Of a stretch of DNA of 8,485 bases, positions 1 through 7,512 are shown piece after piece. The notes beneath the pieces were generated by a model. The model was given only the letters and a program-made list of their open reading frames with translations. It did no database searches and was not told where the DNA came from. Source of the stretch: an uncultured Peptococcaceae bacterium (GTDB lineage Bacteria > Bacillota > Desulfotomaculia > Desulfotomaculales > Desulfocucumaceae); contig CATZDY010000113.1 in assembly GCA_958417755.1 (NCBI GenBank), forward strand, positions 1 through 8,485. The letters run 5' to 3'. Both the position numbers and the translations under genes were made by a program. Position 1 is the first letter of the stretch, and each line of letters opens with the position of its first letter.

Positions 1-296
1 GGTTTGTAATCTTCTCCAATCACAAAGAAGTCGTAGTTACGATATAACTGGTTAGCATCCAGCTGCATGGCAATGGATTTTGCCATCTGGTCTGTTAACA
101 TATCCTCTTCTTCCAATAAGTTTACAGCCACTGTTTCATATAAAAAACGTATATGCACCAAATCCTCAAAAGAGCGATTGATTTCCCTGTCCAAAGAATC
201 CTTAAAGCCATAGGAAATCAAAGCATATCCTCCAATGGATAGGACAGTGGAAAGCAGTAGCATTGTTGTAAAAAAGATTTTCCAAACCAATTTCAA
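1..296 (-). CDS. sensor histidine kinase, N-terminal part (cut by window edge)
   Basis: The first 98 codons of a membrane sensor kinase are visible; the rest lies beyond the left edge. The product opens with a basic/aromatic start (MKLVWKIFF) and one hydrophobic membrane segment at about residues 4-29. A charged stretch follows (FKDSLDREINRSFEDL, then LLEEEDMLTDQMAKS), which would be the start of an extracytoplasmic sensing region. No HAMP, DHp or ATPase domain is inside the window, so the kinase call rests on its position right after the response regulator and on the TM-then-sensor architecture. The start is TTG at 296-294, with a GGAGG site at 311-307 inside the end of the regulator gene and 10 bases of spacing. 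The reading frame closes at a stop at 329-327 and holds no ATG or GTG upstream of that TTG. An ATG at 263-261 would cut into the membrane segment. The 5-base gap to the regulator stop suggests translational coupling. Confidence 0.8.
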   Translation of the reverse strand, partial: MKLVWKIFFTTMLLLSTVLSIGGYALISYGFKDSLDREINRSFEDLVHIRFLYETVAVNLLEEEDMLTDQMAKSIAMQLDANQLYRNYDFFVIGEDYK

Positions 297-301
297 GACC
301 T

Positions 302-955
302 TTAAACCTCCAGGCGGTACCCAACTTTATACACTGACTTTATTTTATTTTCCCAACCCAGCTTTTTACGCAATCTTTGCACATGCAAGTCTACTGTTCT
401 GCTATCACCAATAAAATCGCTCTCCCATACTCTCTTAAAAATAATCTCCCGAAACAAAGCAATGTTTTGGTTACGGACAAACAGCAACAATAAACTATAT
501 TCTTTCATGGTCAGGTTAACAATTTCTCCCCCTTTGGTTACCTGTCTAGAATCCGTATCAATGACAATATCCCCAACCTCAATCTTTTTATTGCTTTTAC
601 GAAATCTTCGCAATACCACCTCAACCCTGGCCAATAACTCAATGATTTCAAAGGGCTTTGTAATGTAATCTTCAGCACCTAGCTGTAATCCTTTCACCCG
701 ATCCAGCACATCTGCTTTGGCTGTAATAAAAATAACCGGTATTTCCATGGGTTTGATATATTCCATCAGTTCATATCCATTGATTTCAGGCAGCATAATG
801 TCCAATAGCACCAAATCATATGTATCTGTTTCCAACAGATTGGCAGCTGTTTTTCCATCATAAGCTAAGCTACAATGATACCCTGCATCAGTCAAATTCA
901 CTTGAATTAAATTAGAAATTGCTTTTTCATCTTCCACGATTAATATTTTTATCAT
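302..955 (-). CDS. OmpR/PhoB-family response regulator
   Basis: This is a cytoplasmic transcription factor of a two-component system, 217 residues from this start. The receiver domain covers about residues 1-118. It has the acidic pair E8/D9 (ILIVEDE), the phospho-acceptor D52 (LVLLDIMLPEINGYE), the switch residue T78 (FITAK) and the conserved K100 (DYITKPF). The C-terminal winged-helix DNA-binding domain covers about 125-217 and includes the recognition-helix signature RTVDLHVQRLRKKLG and the ending YKVGYRLEV, both typical of the OmpR/PhoB class. I chose the ATG at 955-953 because receiver domains normally begin at M-x-K-I-L-I-V-E-D. The frame stays open upstream to an ATG at 994 (13 more residues) and a GTG at 1006 (17 more, with AAGAAG 6 bases before it), so a longer N-terminus is possible. 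The histidine kinase follows almost immediately and is the presumed phosphodonor. The regulated genes and the signal cannot be read from the sequence. Confidence 0.92.
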   Translation of the reverse strand: MIKILIVEDEKAISNLIQVNLTDAGYHCSLAYDGKTAANLLETDTYDLVLLDIMLPEINGYELMEYIKPMEIPVIFITAKADVLDRVKGLQLGAEDYITKPFEIIELLARVEVVLRRFRKSNKKIEVGDIVIDTDSRQVTKGGEIVNLTMKEYSLLLLFVRNQNIALFREIIFKRVWESDFIGDSRTVDLHVQRLRKKLGWENKIKSVYKVGYRLEV

Positions 956-1029
956 TTCATCATCCACTTTTTCTTTTGTGATATATGTTTTCATTATAAA
1001 ATCCACATGTATCTTCTTTGTATCAATCC

Positions 1030-1048
1030 TTTCTTTAAAATAAAGAAA
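1030..1048. repeat. perfect 8-bp inverted repeat upstream of the response regulator
   Basis: TTTCTTTA at 1030-1037 and TAAAGAAA at 1041-1048 form a perfect dyad around three A residues. It lies 24 to 75 bases upstream of the possible starts of the response regulator, so it is in the promoter or leader of that operon. It could be an operator, possibly autoregulatory. All its pairs but one per arm are A/T, and such dyads arise easily by chance in this composition. Confidence 0.3.
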
Positions 1049-1200
1049 AAGCTAGCTCCTTTCATCCAATATGACTAAAAGTTAATCATAAACCATAAAA
1101 GATGTCCATAGGTATATCATGACAATCTTCCTAACCTACTTCTCATATATAAAATGGATCCAAAAAGATAAAAAGAAATTGTGTGTACGAGGCATGATGA

Positions 1201-1232
1201 AAGGAAAAAGAAAGGGCAAACGCCTTGCCTTT
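1201..1232 (-). terminator. intrinsic terminator after rluD
   Basis: On the minus strand the RNA reads AAAGGCAA, a five-base loop, then TTGCC(C)TTT. That is an 8-bp stem with one bulged C (plus-strand 1211-1232), followed at once by CTTTTTCCTT (1210-1201). It starts 17 bases past the rluD stop codon. This is a normal rho-independent layout, though the stem is modest. It would close the lspA-rluD unit and separate it from the two-component operon, which has the same orientation. Confidence 0.6.
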
Positions 1233-1249
1233 GTTTGCTTTGTATGATC

Positions 1250-2176
1250 TTATTTGACCAACATATTTTCCAATTGTTCTAAAAATTTTTGGAGGATATT
1301 GGGTAAGGGAGCCTCAAAACTTAGAGATTCACCAGTTCTGGGGTGTCTAAAGCCCAGTATTGCAGCATGTAAAAACTGGCCTTCCAGCTCGTCGTCATGC
1401 TGGGTAAACCCATACTTGGGATCCCCCACCACTGGATGCCCAATGTATCGCATATGGACTCTGATTTGATGGGTTCTTCCTGTTTCCAAACGTAATGTTA
1501 CATAGGTATATTGGGTGTAACAGGCCTTAACCTGATAGTGGGTCACAGCCTGCTTGCCATGCTCAAAAACAACCGCCATTTTTTGACGATTATGTGGATC
1601 CCGTCCCAAAGGAGCATCTATTCTGCCCTGTAGGTTTTGGACTCTGCCATGGACCAAAGCCAAATACCGTCTTACCACTTGCCTTTGGCTTAATTGTTCA
1701 GCCAAAGAAAGGTGGGCAACATCGTTCTTTGCTACCATCAACAAACCAGAAGTATCTTTGTCCAAACGATGGACAATACCAGGACGCAAAACGCCATTGA
1801 TACCTGACAAATCTTTACAATGGTGGAGCAATGCATTGACCAACGTGCCCTGAAAATTGCCTTCAGCTGGATGTACCACCATACCCCGGGGCTTATTCAC
1901 CACCAAAATATCCTCATCTTCATAATAAATATCCAAAGGAATATTTTCTGGTAAAGCTTTCATTTCCACTGGAGGAGGAATGGACAAACGGACCATATCG
2001 CCATTTTTCAAACGATAACTGGCCCGTACCTTTGTCTCATTCACCAATACCCAACCATCCTCCAATATTTTCTGAACATGGGAACGGCTTAAACCGCTTT
2101 TATCTCCTGCTAAAAAAACATCCAACCGCTGCCCTATGTCTTTTTGCTCAATGATAAAACAGTTTTCAAGAACCAT
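1250..2176 (-). CDS. rluD: RluA-family 23S rRNA pseudouridine synthase (RluD type)
   Basis: This is a 308-residue cytoplasmic enzyme that isomerises uridine to pseudouridine in RNA. By family, RluD acts on helix 69 of 23S rRNA. An S4 RNA-binding domain occupies about residues 16-65 (GQRLDVFLAG, SRSHVQKILEDGWVLVN). The catalytic domain covers about 85-300. Signature I is GIVHRLDKDTSGLL, with catalytic aspartate D139. Further family motifs are LVVNKPRGMVVHPAEG (91-106), RRYLALVHG, ETGRTHQIRVHMRYIGHPVVGDPKYG and the late FLHAAILGFRHP. Length and domain order are normal for RluD/YlyB, and no key residue is missing. The ATG at 2176 lies inside the end of lspA with an 11-base overlap, and a GAGGAG stretch sits 13 bases upstream, so coupled translation with lspA is likely. 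lspA followed by an RluA-family gene is a common Firmicute arrangement. Exact target uridines cannot be assigned, and an RluA/RluC-like specificity is not excluded. Confidence 0.93.
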   Translation of the reverse strand: MVLENCFIIEQKDIGQRLDVFLAGDKSGLSRSHVQKILEDGWVLVNETKVRASYRLKNGDMVRLSIPPPVEMKALPENIPLDIYYEDEDILVVNKPRGMVVHPAEGNFQGTLVNALLHHCKDLSGINGVLRPGIVHRLDKDTSGLLMVAKNDVAHLSLAEQLSQRQVVRRYLALVHGRVQNLQGRIDAPLGRDPHNRQKMAVVFEHGKQAVTHYQVKACYTQYTYVTLRLETGRTHQIRVHMRYIGHPVVGDPKYGFTQHDDELEGQFLHAAILGFRHPRTGESLSFEAPLPNILQKFLEQLENMLVK

Positions 2177-2627
2177 GGGAATCCACTTTCTCCTCAGATT
2201 TTTCTCTGTCCTGCATTAACAAAGCATAAATAAGCAAAATACTCCCCAATACGATGGCTATATCTGCAACATTAAATACTGGCCAAATTCGAAAGTCAAT
2301 AAAATCTACCACATGACCAAAACGCAAACGATCCAAGAGATTCCCCACAGCGCCCCCTAACAATAATCCTAAGGCCAAGGACTGTAAACCGCCTTTTTTG
2401 CTGCGATAGGAATAAATCAACAAACCCACCACCACAATCACTGTGGTTACCACAAAAAATAAAGTTCGATTGGCCAATAAACCAAAAGCTGCCCCAGAAT
2501 TTAAGATATAGGTAAAATGAAATATGCTATCAATAACAGCTATGGATTGACCGACCTCCATCATATGTTGCACCACAAATTTGCTTGCTTGATCCAAAAT
2601 CACAACAACGAGTATCGTTAAAAACAT
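2166..2627 (-). CDS. lspA: lipoprotein signal peptidase (signal peptidase II)
   Basis: This is an integral membrane aspartyl protease, 153 residues, that removes the signal peptide of prolipoproteins after the lipobox cysteine has been diacylglyceryl-modified. Four hydrophobic segments are visible at about residues 1-20, 52-73, 83-99 and 121-138. All family motifs are present: LDQASKF (D12), YILNSGAAFG (N43), GGAVGNLLDRL (N96, D99, R100), VVDFIDF (D108) and FNVADIAI (D122). D108 and D122 correspond to the catalytic pair. I took the ATG at 2627 because GGTGGAGG ends 5 bases before it; the frame continues 5 codons further to a TTG at 2642, but that start would place the ribosome binding site inside the gene. 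The coding sequence overlaps rluD by 11 bases. The C-terminal tail (QDREKSEEKVDSHGS) is charged, as usual for this family. Confidence 0.95.
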   Translation of the reverse strand: MFLTILVVVILDQASKFVVQHMMEVGQSIAVIDSIFHFTYILNSGAAFGLLANRTLFFVVTTVIVVVGLLIYSYRSKKGGLQSLALGLLLGGAVGNLLDRLRFGHVVDFIDFRIWPVFNVADIAIVLGSILLIYALLMQDREKSEEKVDSHGS

Positions 2628-2667
2628 AGAATCCTCCACCAATATTCCCAGAAAATTTTACCCAACC

Positions 2668-2695
2668 ATTATCACACCAAAAACATTCTGATAAT
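2668..2695. repeat. heptamer inverted repeat in the lspA leader
   Basis: ATTATCA (2668-2674) and TGATAAT (2689-2695) are perfect reverse complements, 14 bases apart, lying 41-68 bases upstream of the lspA start. Transcribed, they could form a 7-bp stem; as DNA they could be an operator. The same two heptamers recur 4 bases apart upstream of nfo (8164-8181). Confidence 0.35.
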
Positions 2696-2706
2696 TTCCG
2701 TTTTCC

Positions 2707-2736
2707 ACTATATCATGTTTTCCATCTTGCAGGCAA
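2707..2736 (-). promoter_or_regulatory. possible sigma-A-type promoter of lspA-rluD
   Basis: On the minus strand TTGCCT (2736-2731) and TATAGT (2712-2707) are separated by 18 bases, a passable -35/-10 pair. It would start transcription near 2700 and give a leader of about 70 bases before the lspA ATG. The match is imperfect and rests on sequence resemblance only. Confidence 0.3.
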
Positions 2737-2963
2737 TGCCTTGACAAATAAATAGTTGTAATCATCAGTTAGGATTAGATTACTTTATAACAAAAGCAAA
2801 GTTTCACGCTTTATTACTACAAAACATGTAATAAACAGTTCAGATAAAAAAGACGTGCCTCATTATCTTAAAAGACTCGCCTTCACTATTCTTATAGCGC
2901 ATTGTGCCATCAAAACAATAAAAACTATTTTCTCATCCATTTATTACTTATTTCTTAATTCAT

Positions 2964-3719
2964 TTATAGCATATGGTTTTCCTCAAGCCATTGCAATGAA
3001 GTTTGACATTGACGATTTTCAATGGTAAAGGTAGCATGGGGCGCCCGGGCATTGATGGTATGGATCAATGCTATGATATCAATATCCCCTTCATTCAAAG
3101 GACTGTGCAAGTCATGGGATTTATCATTGTTATGCAAATGGGTATGGCCCAATACAGGACATAATACATCCAACCATTCTGACATAGGTAATTTGCTATT
3201 ACAATAAGCATGTCCCACATCCAAGCAGGCCTTGATTTGCTCATTGTTAATTCCTTGAATTAAGTTGGCTAACAAATAAGGTTCGTCCTCTAAAGCATTT
3301 TCTATGAATATAAAAAAATCAGGTTTATCGGCAATAAATTCTTGCCAAAACAAAATAGATCGTTCTAAAAACCACTCTTTAAAGTACAAAATAGGTACAT
3401 ATCCTGTATGTACTACCATGTGACGAATCCCATATTGCTCAGCCAATGTATATGCTTGCTGAAAACGATGTCTTGCCAATGATAAAGCCAAAGGATCAAT
3501 GGCTGCTGGAAAAAGCTCACTATAAGGCCCATGAAAAATGTGTCTTGAAGCAACAGCCAAATGCCTGCGAGCCACGGCATCCCAATGTTTGAAATCCTCT
3601 CCATCCATATTATAAGCAGTACAAAATTCATCCAACTCAATACCAAGATTATATTTTTGCGCCATTTCCACCACATCAGCAGACATGGTGGCAAGATATA
3701 GTTGTTCTCGAATTCCCAT
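2964..3719 (-). CDS. sugar phosphate isomerase/epimerase-like TIM-barrel protein
   Basis: This 251-residue cytoplasmic protein belongs to the xylose isomerase-like / AP endonuclease 2 barrel superfamily. Its predicted strands carry the usual metal-site pattern: IFHGPYSEL (H63), MVVHTGYVP (H104), FFIFIENALEDEP (E140), ACLDVGHAYC (D167, H170), LGHTHLHNND (H192, H194, H196) and FTIENRQ (E234). Members bind one or more divalent metals and isomerise or epimerise sugars or cyclitols, and some cleave DNA at abasic sites. The sequence does not show which applies here. The start is the ATG at 3719-3717, with AAGGAG 7 bases upstream. The frame is open a further 29 codons to 3806, but that part would read through the terminator hairpin behind por and is not the real N-terminus. 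It stands alone between por and lspA with no sugar transporter or kinase beside it, so the context gives no substrate. Confidence 0.8.
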   Translation of the reverse strand: MGIREQLYLATMSADVVEMAQKYNLGIELDEFCTAYNMDGEDFKHWDAVARRHLAVASRHIFHGPYSELFPAAIDPLALSLARHRFQQAYTLAEQYGIRHMVVHTGYVPILYFKEWFLERSILFWQEFIADKPDFFIFIENALEDEPYLLANLIQGINNEQIKACLDVGHAYCNSKLPMSEWLDVLCPVLGHTHLHNNDKSHDLHSPLNEGDIDIIALIHTINARAPHATFTIENRQCQTSLQWLEENHML

Positions 3720-3757
3720 CTCATAACTCCTTTTTAAAAACTTATACATATAAATAG

Positions 3758-3808
3758 CAAAGAATATAAAACGACCATGGACAAATGCTTTTGGCACTTT
3801 GTCCATGG
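3758..3808 (-). terminator. hairpin terminator after por
   Basis: CCATGGACAAA (3775-3785) pairs perfectly over 11 bp with TTTGTCCATGG (3798-3808). An inner TGC/GCA pair (3786-3788 with 3794-3796) extends it, with one bulged C and a TTTTG loop. In the minus direction it lies 34 bases past the por stop and is followed by a T-rich run (TCGTTTTATATTC). The plus-strand side has no T-tract, so it most likely ends por transcripts. The tail is interrupted, so termination may be incomplete and leave some flow into the next gene. Confidence 0.6.
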
Positions 3809-3842
3809 TTCGTTATTGGGTCATGTTTATGCAGGCATGTAT

Positions 3843-6800
3843 TTATTGTTGAGTCATTTTTAACAGTTTCTCATATTTTTCTTTGGCACTCATTTCTGCC
3901 TTTTGGAACAATTCATCCGCTCTTTCTGGGAAAGTACGTAACAAAGAATTGTACCGTACTTCATTCCGAATGAAGGATTGATAATCCAAGGTAGGCGCTT
4001 TTGAATCCATGGTAAAGGGATTCTTGCCTTCTTGGGCTAATCTAGGATCATAACGGAACAAATGCCAATATCCAGACAGCACAGCATTCTTCTGTTCTGT
4101 TTGGCCCACAGCCAAACCACCTTTGATACCATGGCTAATGCATGGTGCATAGGCAATGATAATGGAAGGACCAGGATAACTTTCTGCTTCTACAAAGGCT
4201 TTGATACATTGATTGTAATCCGCGCCCTGGGCAACTTGAGCCACATACACATAACCATAGCTCATGGCAATGGAGGGCAGGTCTTTTTTCTTGGTTTCTT
4301 TTCCAGCGGCTGCAAACTGCGCCACAGCCCCTGTGGGGGTAGATTTAGAAGATTGGCCCCCAGTATTGGAATAAACTTCTGTATCAAATACCAAAATATT
4401 AACATTTTCTCCGGAAGCCAAAACATGATCCAATCCGCCAAAACCAATGTCATAAGCCCAACCATCGCCACCGAAAATCCAAATGGATTTTTTGGCAAGA
4501 TAGTCTTTGTTTTGTAACAATTCTTGGGCCAACTGGTCATTTACACTTTCCAATACAGCAACCAATTTTTCTGTGGCAATTTTATTTTGGCTTCCATCAT
4601 CTACTGTGGCCAAATATTGAGCACAAGCGTCTTTTACCCCAGCATCTTGGCTTGCTTCGGCCAATTGTTTAACCTTTTCAATCAATTGATTACGCAAAGT
4701 CGCTTGGGCCAAATACATGCCATAACCGTACTCCGCATTGTCCTCAAACAAAGAGTTAGCCCAAGCAGGTCCACGTCCTTCTTTGTTTACTGTATAAGGA
4801 GTTGCAGGTGAAGAACCACCCCAAATGGAAGAACAACCAGTGGCATTGGAAATGTACATGCGTTCACCAAACAGCTGGGTTACCAATTTGGCATAAGGAG
4901 GTTCCCCGCACCCTGCACAAGCTCCAGAAAACTCCAATAAGGGTTGTTTGAATTGACTTCCTTTGACAGTGGTTTCTTTAAATTTATCGAAAACTTCCGG
5001 TTTTACAGGTAAATCTTGGGCATAAGCAAATATTTCTTGTTCACCCAATTGGGTTTCTAATTTTTCCATTGTTAAAGCTTTGTTGCCCTTTTTCCCTGGA
5101 CAAACGTTTACACATGAACCACAACCTGTGCAATCCATGGCAGATACTGTCATGGCAAATTGATATCCAGGCATGCCTGTGGCTTCAGCTGTTTTTATAC
5201 CGGCAGGAGCTTGTTTTACTTCTGCTTCGGTCATCATCACGGGCCGAATGACAGCATGGGGACATACATAAGCACAGAAATTACATTGAATACAATTTTC
5301 AGGATTCCAGCTGGGTATATCCACGGCAATACAGCGTTTTTCATAAGCCGCGGAACCCTGGGGCACAGTACCATCCGCATATTGATGGAAAGTTGAAACA
5401 GGCAAAGTATTTCCCTTTTGCAGGGTAACAGGAACTAAGATTTCATTGACATAATCAAGCAAATCTTGGCGTTTACCAGTGATTTCTTTTGGTTGTGTTG
5501 TTCCAGATGCGGATTTCCAAGCTTCAGGTACCTTTATTTCCACCAACCCGCTGATGCCTCGATCAATGGCAGCATGGTTCATATCCACAATCTGTTGGCC
5601 TTTTTTGCCATAAGAAGCAGTGGCAGCATCCTTCATATATTTTACAGCATCTTCCAACGGAATGATATTGGCCAATTTAAAGAAAGCGGATTGCAAAATG
5701 GTATTGATCCGACCACCTAAACCAATTTCCCGGGCAATGGCAACCCCGTCAATGGTATAAAGCTGAATATTATTTTGAGCAATGTACTGCTTTACATCTC
5801 CAGGGAATCTTGCTTCAATTTCATCCATGTTCCAATCACAATTTAGCAGAAATACGCCACCAGGTTTGATATCTGATACCATATCATATTTGCCAATATA
5901 AGAAGGATTATGACAAGCAACAAAATCTGCTTTGTTAATCAGATAAGTAGATTGTATGGGTTGTTTTCCAAAACGCAGGTGAGATATTGTTACACCACCG
6001 GATTTTTTGGAATCATAATCAAAATAAGCTTGCACGTACATATCCGTGTAATCGCCAATGATTTTGATAGAATTCTTATTGGCCCCTACAGTACCGTCTG
6101 CGCCAAGACCCCAGAATTTACAACTGGTTGTGCCCGCAGGTGTGGTATCCGGAATATCTTTGGTTTCCAAAGAAAGGTTTGTTACATCATCACGAATCCC
6201 AATGGTAAAGCGCTTTTTGGTTTGATTTTCAGCATTTTCAAAAACAGCAGCAATTTGCCCTGGGGTGGTATCTTTGGAACCCAAGCCATAACGTCCGGAA
6301 AATAGAGGAAGGGCATGGAACGCGGAATCCCGCAAGGCCAAAGCAACGTCCAAATACAAAGGTTCACCCACTGAACCGGGCTCTTTGGTACGATCCAATA
6401 CAGTGATGGTTTTTGCTGAAGCAGGGATTACGGCCAGCAAATGCTGTACAGAGAAAGGACGATATAAATGAACCTTCACCACACCAACTTTTTTGCCAAT
6501 AGAATTCAGATAATCCACTGTTTCAGCTGCTGTTTCACAGGCAGACCCCATGGCAATGAGAATATGTTCTGCATTGGGATCCCCATAATAATTAAACAAA
6601 CCATAGTTTGTGCCAATTTTTTCATTGACTTTTTGCATATAGCTTTCCACAATGCCAGGAATCGCATCATAATAAGTATTATTGGCTTCTTTGGCCTGGA
6701 AGAACACATCAGGGTTTTGGGCTGAGCCCCGCAGGACCGGATGTTCTGGATTCAAAGAACGTTTGCGGTAAGCAGCCACAGCGTCCATATCCACCATATC

Positions 6801-7376
6801 AGCCAAATCTTCATAATCCCAAATGTCTATTTTTTGAATTTCATGGGAAGTTCTAAAGCCGTCAAAGAAATGCAAAAATGGAACTCTTCCCTGAATAGCA
6901 GCCAAATGGGCCACAGCAGCCAAGTCCATGACTTCCTGTACATTGCTGGTAGCCAACATGGCAAAACCTGTTTGGCGACAAGCATAGATATCTGAATGAT
7001 CGCCAAAAATAGAAAGAGCATGGGTAGCCAAGGCCCGGGCAGAACAATGTATCACACCGGGAAGCAATTCTCCAGCAATTTTATACATATTGGGAATCAT
7101 CAATAACAATCCTTGGGATGCTGTGAAAGTAGTGGTCAAGGCACCAGCAGCCAAAGAACCGTGGACAGTGCCTGCTGCGCCACCTTCAGATTGCATTTCC
7201 ACTACTTTTACCCGTTGTCCAAAGATATTTTTGCGCCCACTGGCTGACCATTGGTCAGCTACTTCTGCCATCACAGAAGAAGGGGTAATGGGATAAATGG
7301 CGGCAAGATCCACAAAAGCATAGGCCACATGGGCGGCTGCATTATTGCCATCCATTGTTTTTTTCTTACGAGTCAT
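3843..7376 (-). CDS. por: pyruvate:ferredoxin (flavodoxin) oxidoreductase, single-chain
   Basis: This 1177-residue cytoplasmic homodimer-type enzyme (also named nifJ) catalyses pyruvate + CoA + oxidised ferredoxin to acetyl-CoA + CO2 + reduced ferredoxin, a central step of anaerobic metabolism. The domains are in canonical order. Domain I (about 1-255) has YPITPSSVMAE and the MQSEGGAAGTVHG segment; the transketolase C-like domain is about 260-400. The gamma domain (about 420-620) contains GLGADGTVGANKNSIKIIG. The ferredoxin domain carries two 4Fe-4S sets: C695, C698, C701, C705 and C749, C752, C755, C759. The thiamine-diphosphate domain has the proximal-cluster cysteines C820, C823, C848 and C1079, the diphosphate/Mg motif GGDGWAYDIGFGGLDH (969-984) and N1004 (VYSNTGGQSS). 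All ligands are intact. The start at 7376 has AAGGAGG 7 bases upstream. It ends near residue 1177 without the C-terminal extension known from the Desulfovibrio africanus enzyme. It appears monocistronic, with a hairpin behind it and a long spacer in front. Confidence 0.97.
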   Translation of the reverse strand: MTRKKKTMDGNNAAAHVAYAFVDLAAIYPITPSSVMAEVADQWSASGRKNIFGQRVKVVEMQSEGGAAGTVHGSLAAGALTTTFTASQGLLLMIPNMYKIAGELLPGVIHCSARALATHALSIFGDHSDIYACRQTGFAMLATSNVQEVMDLAAVAHLAAIQGRVPFLHFFDGFRTSHEIQKIDIWDYEDLADMVDMDAVAAYRKRSLNPEHPVLRGSAQNPDVFFQAKEANNTYYDAIPGIVESYMQKVNEKIGTNYGLFNYYGDPNAEHILIAMGSACETAAETVDYLNSIGKKVGVVKVHLYRPFSVQHLLAVIPASAKTITVLDRTKEPGSVGEPLYLDVALALRDSAFHALPLFSGRYGLGSKDTTPGQIAAVFENAENQTKKRFTIGIRDDVTNLSLETKDIPDTTPAGTTSCKFWGLGADGTVGANKNSIKIIGDYTDMYVQAYFDYDSKKSGGVTISHLRFGKQPIQSTYLINKADFVACHNPSYIGKYDMVSDIKPGGVFLLNCDWNMDEIEARFPGDVKQYIAQNNIQLYTIDGVAIAREIGLGGRINTILQSAFFKLANIIPLEDAVKYMKDAATASYGKKGQQIVDMNHAAIDRGISGLVEIKVPEAWKSASGTTQPKEITGKRQDLLDYVNEILVPVTLQKGNTLPVSTFHQYADGTVPQGSAAYEKRCIAVDIPSWNPENCIQCNFCAYVCPHAVIRPVMMTEAEVKQAPAGIKTAEATGMPGYQFAMTVSAMDCTGCGSCVNVCPGKKGNKALTMEKLETQLGEQEIFAYAQDLPVKPEVFDKFKETTVKGSQFKQPLLEFSGACAGCGEPPYAKLVTQLFGERMYISNATGCSSIWGGSSPATPYTVNKEGRGPAWANSLFEDNAEYGYGMYLAQATLRNQLIEKVKQLAEASQDAGVKDACAQYLATVDDGSQNKIATEKLVAVLESVNDQLAQELLQNKDYLAKKSIWIFGGDGWAYDIGFGGLDHVLASGENVNILVFDTEVYSNTGGQSSKSTPTGAVAQFAAAGKETKKKDLPSIAMSYGYVYVAQVAQGADYNQCIKAFVEAESYPGPSIIIAYAPCISHGIKGGLAVGQTEQKNAVLSGYWHLFRYDPRLAQEGKNPFTMDSKAPTLDYQSFIRNEVRYNSLLRTFPERADELFQKAEMSAKEKYEKLLKMTQQ

Positions 7377-7455
7377 TTGCTTTCCTCCTTATGCATACAA
7401 AGAAAATATCTCAATCTATTAATAATTAGGCATTGTTTCTTCGTTTACCTTTTTA

Positions 7456-7478
7456 TTTCGACATAGATATGGACGAAA
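7456..7478. repeat. interrupted dyad upstream of por
   Basis: TTTCG (7456-7460) and CGAAA (7474-7478) flank CATA (7462-7465) and TATG (7468-7471), giving two nested inverted pairs offset by one base. It sits about 80-100 bases upstream of the por ATG, where an operator could act. I recognise no regulator for it; it does not match the Rex consensus TTGTGAA-N4-TTCACAA. Confidence 0.25.
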
Positions 7479-7512
7479 AATCTAAATTTTTTATCATTTT
7501 ATATGAATACTG

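Larger units (their letters stand above)
2628..2963. other. intergenic spacer between the TIM-barrel gene and lspA
   Basis: This 336-base AT-rich stretch holds no convincing gene. It contains the putative lspA promoter, the heptamer dyad at 2668-2695, and another perfect 8-bp inverted repeat (TTTATTAC 2810-2817 / GTAATAAA 2828-2835, 10-base spacer). I find no strong hairpin followed by a T-tract after the upstream gene, so its 3' end is undefined and read-through towards lspA is possible. Two short open frames on the minus strand (25 and 35 codons) lack ribosome binding sites and were not called. Confidence 0.6.

Noticed and set aside
2658..2765. 35-codon open frame on the minus strand just upstream of lspA
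   Set aside because: It has no ribosome binding site before its ATG, and it spans the putative lspA promoter and leader dyad.
2741..2769. TTGACA on the plus strand as a promoter
   Set aside because: No -10 box lies 16-18 bases downstream and no plus-strand gene follows it.
2810..2835. 8-bp inverted repeat TTTATTAC/GTAATAAA as a terminator for the TIM-barrel gene
   Set aside because: The arms are nearly all A/T, there is no T-tract on either side, and it lies about 130 bases past the stop codon.
2863..2940. 25-codon hydrophobic open frame on the minus strand after the TIM-barrel gene
   Set aside because: There is no ribosome binding site in front of its ATG, and length and hydrophobicity are easily met by chance in AT-rich DNA.
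3413..3724. 103-codon minus-strand open frame overlapping the TIM-barrel gene
   Set aside because: It is an out-of-frame shadow of the isomerase-like gene, which has the motifs and the ribosome binding site.
3720..3806. 29-residue N-terminal extension of the TIM-barrel protein
   Set aside because: It translates the terminator hairpin behind por; AAGGAG sits right before the internal ATG at 3719, where the homologous part begins.
4062..4517. 151-codon plus-strand open frame antisense to por, with several similar ones up to 7296
   Set aside because: All lie opposite the intact por coding sequence, have no ribosome binding site or family resemblance, and are explained by its codon composition.
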